A stretch of 64,000 nucleotides of DNA from JBKPFU01 sp046728975. Its GTDB lineage: Bacteria > Actinomycetota > Thermoleophilia > Gaiellales > Gaiellaceae. A model generated the notes under the pieces. It was not told the DNA's origin. It did not search any database and was given only the letters and a program-made list of their open reading frames with translations. Shown here piece after piece: positions 51,451 through 60,148 of this stretch. Each line of letters opens with the position of its first letter. Position 1 is the stretch's first letter. The stretch is taken from the NCBI GenBank assembly GCA_046728975.1, contig JBKPFU010000073.1:1-64000 (forward strand), read 5' to 3'. The position numbers were made by a program, and so were the translations under genes.

Positions 51451-52793
51451 GCGCGGATGACCTCGAGCACCTCGTCTCGCTTTTTCTCCATCAGGTCGCG
51501 CGAGCGGGCTTCGAGGTTGAGGCGCAGCAGGGGCTCCGTGTTGGAAGGGCGCACGTTCATGTGCCAATCGTTTGCGTCGACGGAGATCCCGTCCAGCTCG
51601 CTGACGTGCCCCTCTTTACCGAATCGCTCCCGGACCTCCTGGAGCTTGAGCCCGACGTCCGAGACCGGGGTGTTCAGCTCGCCGGTGATGAAGTAGTGCC
51701 CGCGGAACTCGTCCAGGATCTCCGACAGCTTGCGGTTCCTCTTCGAGACGAGCTCGAGCATGAGCAGGAATGGAATGACGCCCGAGTCGGCCTGCGAGAA
51801 GTTCCGGAAGTAGTAGTGGCCGGAGACCTCGCCGCCGAAGGCCGCGTCCTCCTCGCGCATCCGATGCTTGATGAACGCGTGCCCGACGCGGTTCATCAGC
51901 GGCACGCCGCCGCCGCGCTCGATCGTCTCAGGAACGGCCCAGCTCGCCCGGACGTCGTAGATGATCTTCGCGCCCGGCTCCTTCTCGAGGACGGCCTCCG
52001 CGAGCAGCGCGGTCACGAAATCGCCCGGCACAAACTCGCCCGTGTCGTCGACGAAGAAGCAGCGGTCGGCGTCGCCGTCGAACGCGACGCCGAAGTCCGC
52101 GCCCTCCTCGAGCGTCTTGCGGACGATGAACTCGCGATTCTCGGGCAGCAGCGGGTTCGGCTCGTGGTTCGGGAATGTTCCGTCCGCCTCGAAGAAGAAC
52201 GTCCGCGCCTCGACCGGCAGCCGCTGCAGCACCGGCGGCAGCATCGCCCCGGCCATCCCGTTCGCCGCGTCGATGACGACCCGCAGCGGCTTGACGGCCT
52301 CGACGTCGATGAAGGACAGGACCTTGTTGACGAAGGCCGGATAGACGTCCTCCTTTCGGACCCGTCCAGGGGTCTGACCCCCGGACGCGTCGAATCCGGC
52401 CAGGGCTCGGTCGCGGATGTCTAGCAGGCCCGAGTCGCCGCCGACGGGGAGCGCGCCCGCGCGGACGATCTTCATGCCGGTGTACTCCTTCGGGTTGTGC
52501 GAGGCGGTGACAGCGATCCCGCCGTCCAGCGCCCGGTCGCCGACGGCGAAATAGACCATCTCGGTCCCGACCAGGCCGATGTCGTAGACGTCGGAACCTC
52601 CCTCTGAGCTTCCTCGGATGACTGCTTCTGCCATCGCCGGCGATGAAACCCTCATGTCGTGGCCGACCGCTACGGACCGAGGCTCGAAGACCTCCACGTA
52701 GGCGCGAGCAATGGCGTAGGCGCCCTCCTCGTCGAGCTCTGTCGGGTAGATCCCGCGGATGTCGTACGCCTTGAACACCTTCGGGTCGAGCAC
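51447..52793 (-). CDS. Phosphomannomutase/phosphoglucomutase
   Basis: 448 residues. The phosphoserine loop is GGIAVTASHNPKEYTGMKIV, the metal loop VAFDGDADRCFFVDDTGEFV, the sugar-binding GEVSGHYYFRNFSQADSGVI and the phosphate-binding domain 4 loop RPSNTEPLLRLNLEAR. All four domains of the alpha-D-phosphohexomutase family are present. It interconverts hexose 1- and 6-phosphates for cell-wall and glycan sugar nucleotides. PMM versus PGM preference cannot be read from motifs alone. Confidence 0.94.
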   Translation of the reverse strand: MLDPKVFKAYDIRGIYPTELDEEGAYAIARAYVEVFEPRSVAVGHDMRVSSPAMAEAVIRGSSEGGSDVYDIGLVGTEMVYFAVGDRALDGGIAVTASHNPKEYTGMKIVRAGALPVGGDSGLLDIRDRALAGFDASGGQTPGRVRKEDVYPAFVNKVLSFIDVEAVKPLRVVIDAANGMAGAMLPPVLQRLPVEARTFFFEADGTFPNHEPNPLLPENREFIVRKTLEEGADFGVAFDGDADRCFFVDDTGEFVPGDFVTALLAEAVLEKEPGAKIIYDVRASWAVPETIERGGGVPLMNRVGHAFIKHRMREEDAAFGGEVSGHYYFRNFSQADSGVIPFLLMLELVSKRNRKLSEILDEFRGHYFITGELNTPVSDVGLKLQEVRERFGKEGHVSELDGISVDANDWHMNVRPSNTEPLLRLNLEARSRDLMEKKRDEVLEVIRA

Positions 52794-52865
52794 GGGTCGG
52801 ATCGTATGGGAACCCCAAAGGCGCGGCCGGTGTAGGAAGATTGTTCTCGAGACGAAGGAGACGCG

Positions 52866-53579
52866 ATGCGAACGCTGCTGGCTGTCGCCGCGCTCGCGCT
52901 ACTGGCGCCGGCGACGGCGTCTGCGAAAGAGCTCGTAAAGCTCCAGGTTTGCGGCGCCTCGGCCTGCACCGCGATCACGGACAAGGCGCTGCTGACCCGC
53001 ATGGGCGAAGGCGGAGCGAGGGGGAACACGCCCGCGCTCGCCCCGTACTACAAGCTGATCTACACGATTGACGTGCCACAGGACGAAGGTGTTCCGCCCA
53101 CTTTCGAGACGTGGTACGTGCCGAGCGTCGGCATCCAGGGCTCCGGTCGCGACGAGAAGGGCTTCGCGACCTGGTGGAAGCCGAATACCGAGTTCCGGGA
53201 GACGGTGGCGGCGGCGGCCACAGGCATCGAACCGTTCGCAAAGCCGCAGATCACCGAGGTGACGATCGGCGGCAAGGCGGTTGCGCGGCCCGCCACCTAC
53301 GAGCGGCTGCTCACCCTCAACGCGCGCCGTGGCTGGCGTGCAATCCGTGACTGGAAGAAGGTCTGGTTCGTCACGGATCGCCAGAGCCCGTGGTCGGACG
53401 GCGCGGCCCTCCGCTATTCGCCAAAGCGGGGCTACATCCACCGCGACGGCAGGACGATGGTGCTGCCGAAGGCCGTCGCCTCACGGATGCGCTCCGCGGC
53501 GGCGCTGAGCGGCGGCGCAATCGCCTGCGGATTCGTCTTCGCCGGCTTGCTCGCGTTCCGACTCCGGCGGCGCGGCTAA
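52866..53579 (+). CDS. Secreted membrane-anchored protein of unknown function
   Basis: 237 residues with signal peptide (MRTLLAVAALALLAPATASA; ribosome site AAGGAG upstream) and a C-terminal membrane helix (ALSGGAIACGFVFAGLLAFR) followed by basic LRRRG. The extracellular part has two close Cys (LQVCGASACTA) and Trp/Tyr-rich stretches (PPTFETWYVPSVGIQGSG, FATWWKPNTEFRETV). Orientation is therefore domain outside, tail inside. The family is not recognised. A strong terminator hairpin follows, isolating it from the cyclase gene downstream. Confidence 0.65.
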   Translation: MRTLLAVAALALLAPATASAKELVKLQVCGASACTAITDKALLTRMGEGGARGNTPALAPYYKLIYTIDVPQDEGVPPTFETWYVPSVGIQGSGRDEKGFATWWKPNTEFRETVAAAATGIEPFAKPQITEVTIGGKAVARPATYERLLTLNARRGWRAIRDWKKVWFVTDRQSPWSDGAALRYSPKRGYIHRDGRTMVLPKAVASRMRSAAALSGGAIACGFVFAGLLAFRLRRRG

Positions 53580-53597
53580 AAAGGGCACGAAAAATCG

Positions 53598-53635
53598 CGA
53601 CGAGCGGGGCATTTCGGCGCCCCGCTCGTCGTTTC
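53598..53635 (+). terminator. Intrinsic terminator
   Basis: CGACGAGCGGGGC at 53598-53610 pairs perfectly with GCCCCGCTCGTCG at 53619-53631 around an 8-base loop and is followed by TTTCT. It ends the transcript of the membrane-anchored protein, 8 bp before the next ATG. Confidence 0.75.
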
Positions 53636-53642
53636 TAGACTT

Positions 53643-56597
53643 ATGGCCGTGGAGCGAAAGCTCGCGACAGTGCTGTTCGTGGATCTGGTCGACTCGACCT
53701 CCTTCGTGTCCTCGAGGGATCCGGAGGTCGTGCGCCGCCGCGTGAACGAGTACTTCCAGCGCGTCTCCCACTGCGTCACGACGCACGGAGGGATCGTCGA
53801 GAAGTTCGCCGGGGACGCCGTCATGGCCGCGTTCGGGATCCCGCAGGCGCACGAGGACGACGCCGAGCGCGCGGTTCGCGCCGGGCTCGCGATCCTCGAC
53901 ACGGTGCGGGAGCTCGAGCTCGAGGCCCGCATCGGAGTCGAGTCCGGCGAGGTCGTGGCCGAGGACGGCGATTCGACATTCGCGACCGGCGAAGCCGTCA
54001 ACCTCGCCGCCCGCCTCCAGCAGTCCGCGGAGAAAGGCGAGCTCCGGATCGGGCCCGGAGCGCACCGGCTCACCTTCGGCCGCTTCGAGGTCGAAGACGT
54101 CGGCCCGGTGGAGATCCGCGGCCGCGAGGAGCCGATCTGGGCGTGGAAGGCGGTCTGCGCTCGGCGAGACGGCGGCGGCCCGAGAAGCCTGGCCGCGCCG
54201 TTCATCGGCCGCGAAGGCGAGCTCGCCCTGCTCGAGAACACTTTCAACCGCGCGATCCGCGACCGCCGCGCGCACCTGTTCACCGCCTACGGCGAGCCCG
54301 GCGTCGGCAAGAGCCGGCTCGCGCGCGAGTTCGCAGAGAGCCTCGAGGGCGCAACAGTGCTCGCAGGCCGCTCGCTTCCGTACGGGGAGGGCGTCACGTA
54401 CTGGCCGCTCGCGGAGATGGTCAAGTACGCGGCGGGGATCGCCGACGACGACCCGCTCGACGTCGCGATCGAGAAGCTTCGCGACACGTGCGAGGACGAG
54501 GTCGTGGCCGACCTGCTCGGCCTCGCTTCTGGTGTCCTCGAGGCCGTTCACGGTGAGCGCAGCCAGCAGGAGATCGCCTGGGCCGCGCGCGCGTGGGCGC
54601 AGCGGATGGCGCAGGAGCAGCCGCTCGTCCTCGTGTTCGAGGACATCCACTGGGCCGAGGATCCGCTGCTCGAGCTGATCGTGCACCTCTCGGAGTGGGT
54701 GCGGGACGCGCCTCTCTTGCTGCTCTGCATCGCGCGACCGGAGCTGCTCGACAACCGCCCGAACTGGGGTGGCGGCCGCCTCCGCGCGACCGCGATCGAG
54801 CTGGAGCCCCTCCCGCGCGACGAGAGCGAGGAGCTGATGGCGGCGCTGCTCGAGGGCGCGGAGCTCTCGGAGCACGAGAGGGCCGAGCTGCTCGACAAGA
54901 CGGAGGGGAACCCACTGTTCGTCGAGGAAACGATCCGGATGGTCAGAGAGGAGGGGCTGGATGGCGTCACGGCGCGCATCCCGGACTCGCTCCAGGCCCT
55001 GATCGCCGCGCGCGTCGACAGGCTTCCGGCGGAGTCGAAGACGCTGATCCAGCGGGCGGCGATGATCGGTCGCATCTTCTGGGTCGGCGCGGTCGAGCAT
55101 CTCGCGCCCGAGCTCGAGGACATCTCCGGTGTGATCGAGGATCTGCTCCTGCGCGACTTCATCCTCCCCGAGCAGCATTCGACGATCTCCGGCGAGACCG
55201 CCTACCGCTTCAAGCACGTGCTCATCCGCGAAGTCGCCTACTCGGGTCTCTCGAAGAGCGACCGCGCCGAGCACCACGCGCGCTTCGCCGAGTGGCTGAA
55301 GGAGCGCGCGGGAGAGGAGCTCCTCGAGATCCGCGCGTACCACCTCGACCACGCGACCCAGCTCCTCGCCGAGCTCGACGGCTCCGCGCCCGAGGAGCTT
55401 GCGCACGACGCCGCCGTGGCTCTCGAAGGCGCCGGCCGTCGCGCGCTGGCGCGCGAGGCGAACCGCTCGGCCCGCAAGCTTCTGGTGCGGGCGGTAGAGC
55501 TCGAGCCGACGCTCGAGCGCCGCTACCAGGCCGCCCGGGCAGCCTGGCGCCTTGCGGATCTTCCGACCGTGTCGATCGAGATGGAGCGTGTCCGCGCCGA
55601 CGCAAAGGACGCCGGCGACAATGCGATCGAGGCTCGCGCGCTGGCCGCTCTCGCCGAAGAGGCGCTCTTCCGCGGCGCCGATCTCGAGGAAGCGGAGCGG
55701 CTGGCAGGACGCGCGCTGGAGATCGTGGACGACGACGATCTCGCCGGCCGCTACGAGGCCCTCGGGCAGCTTCAGATCGCGGCCTGGTGGAAGGGCGACG
55801 TTAGCGAGTCGGAGCGCTACGCAAACGAGCAGCACGAGATCGCGCGGGCCACGGGACGCGCCGATCTCGAAGCGCACGCGGCGGCGGAGCTCGCGCAGCT
55901 CCGTCTCCTCCGTGGGGATTCGGCGGGCGCCGAGCGTCTGCTCGAGCAGGCGCGGAGGCTTGCGGAGCAGAGCGGGTCGCTGATCTCGGAGGCGTGGGTG
56001 ATGATCGGCCTCGGCGATTTCTACGGTTCCCGCGACGAGCTGGAAGCGGCCGAGGCGGCCCTGGGTCGCGCGATCGAGCTCTTCTCGGAGGCCGGCAACC
56101 AGTCGATGCTCGGCCGGGCGCACTTCCGTCTCGCTCGGGTTATCGCGCGGCAGGGCGACGCCAAGGCCGCCGAGCGCCTCTACCGCGAGTCGATTCGCGT
56201 GCTGAAGGCCCTGGAGGACCGCGGCACGCTCTGCGAGGCGCAGCGCGGGATCGCGCAACTGATGCTCGAGCGGGGTGATCTCGACGAAGCCGAGAAGTTC
56301 GCATTGAAGGCGCGCGAGACGGTCGGCCCGCAGGACGTCACGTCGCTGTCGACGACCGCGATGACCCTCGGGCTCGTTCGAGCTGCGCAGGGCCTGGACG
56401 AGGAAGCGGAGGCACTCCTACGCGAGGCGGTCGAGAGGATCGCGCCGACGGACTGCGTGAAGCTCCAGAACGAGCCGTTCGAGGCGCTCGCTCAGTTCCT
56501 CCGCGAACGCGGTCGCGACGACGAGGCGGCGGCGGTCGACGCTCGCCTCGAGGACCTCCGGCCGGACGCCGAGACCAGCGCCGCGCGCACGGCCTGA
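53643..56597 (+). CDS. Class III cyclase - AAA ATPase - TPR regulator (copy 3)
   Basis: 984 residues. Unlike copies 1 and 2 it has no zinc ribbon and begins directly with the cyclase domain (about 5-165): LFVDLVDSTSF and FAGDAVMAAFG supply the two metal Asp, GEAVNLAARLQ the Asn/Arg. ATPase: Walker A GEPGVGKS, Walker B LVFEDIHWAED. TPR-like repeats fill about 560-960. Its 3' end overlaps the convergent TIM-barrel gene by 106 bp. It is the only plus-strand copy. Confidence 0.9.
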   Translation: MAVERKLATVLFVDLVDSTSFVSSRDPEVVRRRVNEYFQRVSHCVTTHGGIVEKFAGDAVMAAFGIPQAHEDDAERAVRAGLAILDTVRELELEARIGVESGEVVAEDGDSTFATGEAVNLAARLQQSAEKGELRIGPGAHRLTFGRFEVEDVGPVEIRGREEPIWAWKAVCARRDGGGPRSLAAPFIGREGELALLENTFNRAIRDRRAHLFTAYGEPGVGKSRLAREFAESLEGATVLAGRSLPYGEGVTYWPLAEMVKYAAGIADDDPLDVAIEKLRDTCEDEVVADLLGLASGVLEAVHGERSQQEIAWAARAWAQRMAQEQPLVLVFEDIHWAEDPLLELIVHLSEWVRDAPLLLLCIARPELLDNRPNWGGGRLRATAIELEPLPRDESEELMAALLEGAELSEHERAELLDKTEGNPLFVEETIRMVREEGLDGVTARIPDSLQALIAARVDRLPAESKTLIQRAAMIGRIFWVGAVEHLAPELEDISGVIEDLLLRDFILPEQHSTISGETAYRFKHVLIREVAYSGLSKSDRAEHHARFAEWLKERAGEELLEIRAYHLDHATQLLAELDGSAPEELAHDAAVALEGAGRRALAREANRSARKLLVRAVELEPTLERRYQAARAAWRLADLPTVSIEMERVRADAKDAGDNAIEARALAALAEEALFRGADLEEAERLAGRALEIVDDDDLAGRYEALGQLQIAAWWKGDVSESERYANEQHEIARATGRADLEAHAAAELAQLRLLRGDSAGAERLLEQARRLAEQSGSLISEAWVMIGLGDFYGSRDELEAAEAALGRAIELFSEAGNQSMLGRAHFRLARVIARQGDAKAAERLYRESIRVLKALEDRGTLCEAQRGIAQLMLERGDLDEAEKFALKARETVGPQDVTSLSTTAMTLGLVRAAQGLDEEAEALLREAVERIAPTDCVKLQNEPFEALAQFLRERGRDDEAAAVDARLEDLRPDAETSAARTA

Positions 56598-57379
56598 TGT
56601 GACGTCTCGTCCGGCGACTCGCTGATCACGGTCGCCGGGCGCTTGAAGCGGACCAGCGCTTCGCCTAGCGGCTCGGCGCGGAGCGTCCCTTCGCCGTACG
56701 CGAGGTGCTTCGTCTCGTTGCGGTTGGCGAAGGCAATGTCGGAGAAGTGGATGTGGAAAGGCGCCTTCGGCGGTAGCAGCGCGTCGGCGGCGGCGAGCAC
56801 GTCCGCGAACGCCTCGACCTCGGTGAACGCGCCGTCGGAGGTCGCATGCAGGTGCGCGAAATCAAGGACGGGCCGGACCCATCCGCACCGTCCCGCGATG
56901 GCGAAGACGTCCTCCGCGCTGCCCAGGTCGTTCACCCGGCCCATGATCTCGACTCCGAACGGGACGGCTCGGCCCTTACCCTCTAACCGCTCTCGCAGCT
57001 CCCCCAGTTGCTCGCAGACGGAGCCGATCGCCACGTCACGCTCACGGCCGAGCAGGAACCCGGGGTGGAATACGACCAGCTCTGCCCCGGCAGCTGTTGC
57101 GATTCCCGCCGAGTGATCGAGCATGCCCACCGCCATCCGCTGCTTCTTGTCGCGCTCGACGTGGCCCATGAACCCCGCGATCGGCGCATGAACGGAGAGG
57201 ACGATCCCGTTCGCGCGCGCGAGCTCCCCGAACCGCTCGGCCCAGGGGTAATCCATCCAGAACTTGCCCTCGAAGTCGATCTCGCATGCGTTGTAGCCAC
57301 GCTCGCGCAGCAGCTCGATCGCAGCCTCGGGGCTCTCGCGCGACGGGACCCGAGCGGGCCCGAAGTGGAGCTTCGTCAT
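56492..57379 (-). CDS. Sugar-phosphate isomerase/endonuclease IV-like TIM-barrel protein
   Basis: 295 residues with ATG at 57379. RESPEAAIELLRERGYNACE, IVLSVHAPIAGFMGHVERDK, GAELVVFHPGFLLGRERDVA, VPFGVEIMGRVNDLGSAEDV and LDFAHLHATSDGAFTEVEAF follow the AP-endonuclease-2/xylose-isomerase-like barrel, with metal-binding His, Glu, Asp and His in order, and HIHFSDIAFANRNETKHLAY later. It resembles archaeal-type endonuclease IV-like proteins. Domain homology ends around residue 265. The last 35 residues are the complement of the cyclase gene's end, so its original stop appears lost or lies beyond. Confidence 0.8.
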   Translation of the reverse strand: MTKLHFGPARVPSRESPEAAIELLRERGYNACEIDFEGKFWMDYPWAERFGELARANGIVLSVHAPIAGFMGHVERDKKQRMAVGMLDHSAGIATAAGAELVVFHPGFLLGRERDVAIGSVCEQLGELRERLEGKGRAVPFGVEIMGRVNDLGSAEDVFAIAGRCGWVRPVLDFAHLHATSDGAFTEVEAFADVLAAADALLPPKAPFHIHFSDIAFANRNETKHLAYGEGTLRAEPLGEALVRFKRPATVISESPDETSHQAVRAALVSASGRRSSRRASTAAASSSRPRSRRN

Positions 57380-57432
57380 TCGGTCCAGCGTATCCGCGGG
57401 GTGCCGTCCGACGGCCTCTCTACGCTCAGCAC

Positions 57433-57675
57433 ATGGCCAAGAAGCCAAGCCGAATCGACCTTCTCGAGCTCGACATCGACCTCCGCCTGAGTGACCTCTG
57501 GCGCGAGGCGAGCGAGATCGGGGAGTGGAACCTCGAGGTCGTCGCCGCCTTCATGCGGGCCGCCTACGGGAAGGGCTATTGCGACGCCTTGACGGAGGAT
57601 TCGCCGGGGTCGCTCTGCGAGGAGCACGGGTACCGCGTGCCCGCACGGCGTCCGGCGCCGGCCGCCGAGGTTTAG
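57433..57675 (+). CDS. Small conserved hypothetical protein
   Basis: 80 residues with ATG at 57433 after TCAGCAC. RIDLLELDIDLRLSDLWREA and GEWNLEVVAAFMRAAYGKGY plus CDALTEDSPGSLCEEHGYRV show a compact acidic helical protein with a Cys pair. It resembles small single-copy proteins common in this group and has no known function. Divergent from the TIM-barrel gene. Confidence 0.65.
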   Translation: MAKKPSRIDLLELDIDLRLSDLWREASEIGEWNLEVVAAFMRAAYGKGYCDALTEDSPGSLCEEHGYRVPARRPAPAAEV

Positions 57676-57740
57676 GCACCCCCTCGCTAGAATCGGCGCC
57701 CGGAAGGCACCGGTGTGCGGTGCCGTGATCAGCGCGCCTC

Positions 57741-58067
57741 ATGAGCTGGGAACTTCTCCTCGGTCTGCTCCTTGCAGTCGCGTGCGTCGTCTTCGTCGCG
57801 CGGCCGTTCCTTCGGGATCCCGAAGGGCGCAACGACCGCCTCGGCGAGCCCGATCCGGAGGAACGCCTTCGGCTGGAGCTCGCCGAGGAGCGCGACCGGG
57901 CGCTCGCGGCGCTGAAGGAGCTCGAGTTCGACCATCGCACCGGTAAGGTCAGCGACGAGGACTACCGCGAGCTCGTCGGGCCGCTGCGGCACCGAGTCGC
58001 GGCCGCCCTGCGGGCCCTGGACGGAAAGAAGGAGGCGCCCGTCGACAAAGCGAGGATCCGTGGCTAA
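57741..58067 (+). CDS. CcmI-like membrane-anchored small protein
   Basis: 108 residues. One N-terminal membrane helix (LLLGLLLAVACVVFVARPFL) is followed by a charged helical region, LELAEERDRALAALKELEFD and HRTGKVSDEDYRELVGPLRH, whose E-L-E-F/Y-D-x-x-x-G-K-h-S-x-x-D-Y pattern matches the start of cytochrome-c maturation factor CcmI. The rest of CcmI and other ccm genes are absent. It overlaps the next gene by 8 bp. Confidence 0.65.
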   Translation: MSWELLLGLLLAVACVVFVARPFLRDPEGRNDRLGEPDPEERLRLELAEERDRALAALKELEFDHRTGKVSDEDYRELVGPLRHRVAAALRALDGKKEAPVDKARIRG

Positions 58068-58740
58068 CTGCCGGAACTGCGGCAGCGCGCTCCCGGACGG
58101 GAGTCGCTTCTGTCCTGAATGCGGCGTTCGCGTCTCGTCCGAGGGCGACACGGCGATCGACGAGCTCCCAACGGAGGAGACCGGCCCGGTTCCCGTGAAC
58201 GTCGTCCGAGGCCGTCCGCGGTTGATCGAGGCCGCAGGGCGGGTCTCGGGCAGTTTATTCGGCTCCCTCCGCGCCCAGGCCGGAGCCGCCGCGGACGCGG
58301 TCGGGGCCTATTCGGGCGCACAGCTGGAGCTCATTCGGCTTCGCCGGGAGGTGTCCGCGCTTGTCGCTCAACGAGCGGAGGCGGCGCGCGCTTTGGGCGA
58401 GGCAGTGTACGGTGGCGACGACGAGTCGCGAGAATCCGCTGCAAATCGCATGCGTCAGCTCGACGAGGCGATCTCAGCCAAGGAGGGCGAGATGAACCAG
58501 GTAGCCGAGAAGGCGAGGAAGCGCATCGACCGCGCGCACCTCCAGGTGCAGCCGACAGAGGTGGTCGAGCCGCCGGCGCCCGAGCCTTCGCCCGTGCCGT
58601 CGGAGCCGCCGGCCCCCATCCACGTGCCCGAGCCTGCCCCCGTTCCGTCCGAGCCGCCCGCTCCCCAACCTGTGCCCGAACCGCGGCCCGAGCCGTCCCC
58701 GCCGGCCGTGCCCGCTCCCGAGGCACCTCAGGAGGAGTAG
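58060..58740 (+). CDS. Zinc-ribbon, coiled-coil and Pro-rich protein
   Basis: 226 residues from GTG at 58060. The N-terminus is a zinc ribbon (CRNCGSALPDGSRFCPECGV). A helical region follows with a coiled coil (LELIRLRREVSALVAQRAEA, RMRQLDEAISAKEGEMNQVA), then an 80-residue Pro/Glu-rich tail of P-E-P-x-P-V-P-S-E-P-P-A-P repeats. No enzyme domain is seen. The neighbour order (CcmI-like, zinc-ribbon, M23 hydrolase) suggests a role at the envelope or cell wall. Confidence 0.7.
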   Translation: MANCRNCGSALPDGSRFCPECGVRVSSEGDTAIDELPTEETGPVPVNVVRGRPRLIEAAGRVSGSLFGSLRAQAGAAADAVGAYSGAQLELIRLRREVSALVAQRAEAARALGEAVYGGDDESRESAANRMRQLDEAISAKEGEMNQVAEKARKRIDRAHLQVQPTEVVEPPAPEPSPVPSEPPAPIHVPEPAPVPSEPPAPQPVPEPRPEPSPPAVPAPEAPQEE

Positions 58741-58780
58741 CGCGAGCGGCCGGGCAGGGACGTCCGGCCGGGTCCCGAAC

Positions 58781-59989
58781 ATGAGGCACGTGGCCAGGCG
58801 GTTCGCTCCCGCGCTCGTCGCCTTGCTTCTGCTCGCGCCCACGGCGAGCGGGGATGTCGCAACACGGAAGCAGTCGATCGATGCCCGGCTCGGGCGCCTG
58901 CACGAACAGATCGCCGCGGCGCAGCGGCAGGAGCAGGCTTTGTCGGCGCAAATCGCCGACGTCACTTCTCAGATCCGCAGCCTCGAGGCCCGCGTCGTCG
59001 ACGTCTCGAGCCGGCTGGCGACGCTCGAGCACGATCTCGCCCTCTACCAGGAGAAGCTCGATCGCCTCGCCGCGCTCTTTCGGCTCGAGACGAAGCGCCT
59101 CAATTTCCTGCGCGGGCAGTATCGGGTTTCGCTCGAGCGGTTGAACTCGAGGCTCGTCGCGATCTACGAGTCCGGCGACATCGACACGCTCGGAGTGCTG
59201 TTCTCGGCGTCGAACTTCTCCGATGCCGTCGACGACCTCGAATACCTGACCGAGCTCGCGCAGCAGGACCGCCGGATTGCGCTCGATGTGGACGCCGCAA
59301 AGGAGCAGGCGCGGATCGCGCGGGCACGCACGAAGAAGCTCCGCGACCGCGTCGCGGCGACCACCCGCGCCGTCGCTTACCGAACGGCGCAGGTTCGGAC
59401 CGTGCGGAACACGCTGCTCGCCTCCGAGCACCAGCTCTCGAGCTCGCGATTGCGCAAACAGCGCTCGCTCGCGGGTGCGCGTTCCGCCGAGCGTGAGGCC
59501 GCGAGCGAGGCCGGGGCGCTCGCCCAGGTCAGCGCGCAGCTCGGGGCGCAGATCGCGGCGGCCCAGGCCGCGCGCGCCGCCTCCGCTTCGTCCTCCTCCG
59601 CTTCGTCGGACACGACACCCTCGTCGAGCGGGCTCATCTGGCCCGTCAGCGGCCCCGTCGTCAGCGGCTTCGGAATGCGCTGGGGCCGTTTGCACGCAGG
59701 GATCGACATTGCCGCTCCCTCGGGGACGCCGATTCATGCCGCGGCGTCCGGCACCGTCATCTACGCCGGCTGGATGAGCGGTTACGGAAACCTTCTCGTG
59801 ATCGATCACGGAGGCGGCCTCGCAACCGCCTACGGCCATCAGTCGAGCGTCGCGGCCGGGAATGGACAGGGCGTCTCGCAGGGCCAGGTGATCGGTTATG
59901 TCGGCTGCACCGGGCACTGCTTCGGCCCGCACCTGCATTTCGAGGTGCGCGTGAACGGGTCGCCGGTCGATCCCCTCGGCTACCTCTGA
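58781..59989 (+). CDS. EnvC/NlpD-type M23 peptidoglycan hydrolase or activator
   Basis: 402 residues, signal peptide (FAPALVALLLLAPTASG). Long coiled coil between about 30 and 245 (KQSIDARLGRLHEQIAAAQR, LATLEHDLALYQEKLDRLAA), Ser/Ala linker and a C-terminal M23 domain (about 285-400) with GRLHAGIDIAAPSGTPIHAA (H-x(3)-D), and GHCFGPHLHFEVRVNG (H-x-H). The zinc ligands are all present, unlike in EnvC of E. coli, so it is probably a functional LytM endopeptidase. It cuts or activates cutting of cell-wall cross-links at division. Confidence 0.93.
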   Translation: MRHVARRFAPALVALLLLAPTASGDVATRKQSIDARLGRLHEQIAAAQRQEQALSAQIADVTSQIRSLEARVVDVSSRLATLEHDLALYQEKLDRLAALFRLETKRLNFLRGQYRVSLERLNSRLVAIYESGDIDTLGVLFSASNFSDAVDDLEYLTELAQQDRRIALDVDAAKEQARIARARTKKLRDRVAATTRAVAYRTAQVRTVRNTLLASEHQLSSSRLRKQRSLAGARSAEREAASEAGALAQVSAQLGAQIAAAQAARAASASSSSASSDTTPSSSGLIWPVSGPVVSGFGMRWGRLHAGIDIAAPSGTPIHAAASGTVIYAGWMSGYGNLLVIDHGGGLATAYGHQSSVAAGNGQGVSQGQVIGYVGCTGHCFGPHLHFEVRVNGSPVDPLGYL

Positions 59990-60095
59990 TCGGGGAGCCG
60001 TATCCCGTTTCGCAACTCAGGCGTTTCTAACTTGTAAGTCGTAAGAAGGCGCGTCTGATCGCGTCTTCTCGCGACGCATTCGTCTCCCGACGGCG

Positions 60096-60123
60096 CCGGC
60101 CGCCCGTGAATTCGGGCGGCCGG
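60096..60123. terminator. Strong hairpin between convergent genes
   Basis: CCGGCCGCCCG at 60096-60106 pairs with CGGGCGGCCGG at 60113-60123 around TGAATT. It lies between the M23 gene and the minus-strand metal transporter and can serve both. Confidence 0.65.
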
Positions 60124-60148
60124 GCGCTAAGAGGGCTCGGTGGAATTC

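Noticed and set aside
53481..56258. 925-codon minus-strand frame opposite the third cyclase gene
   Set aside because: The plus strand has intact cyclase and Walker motifs; the long antisense frame reflects codon composition.
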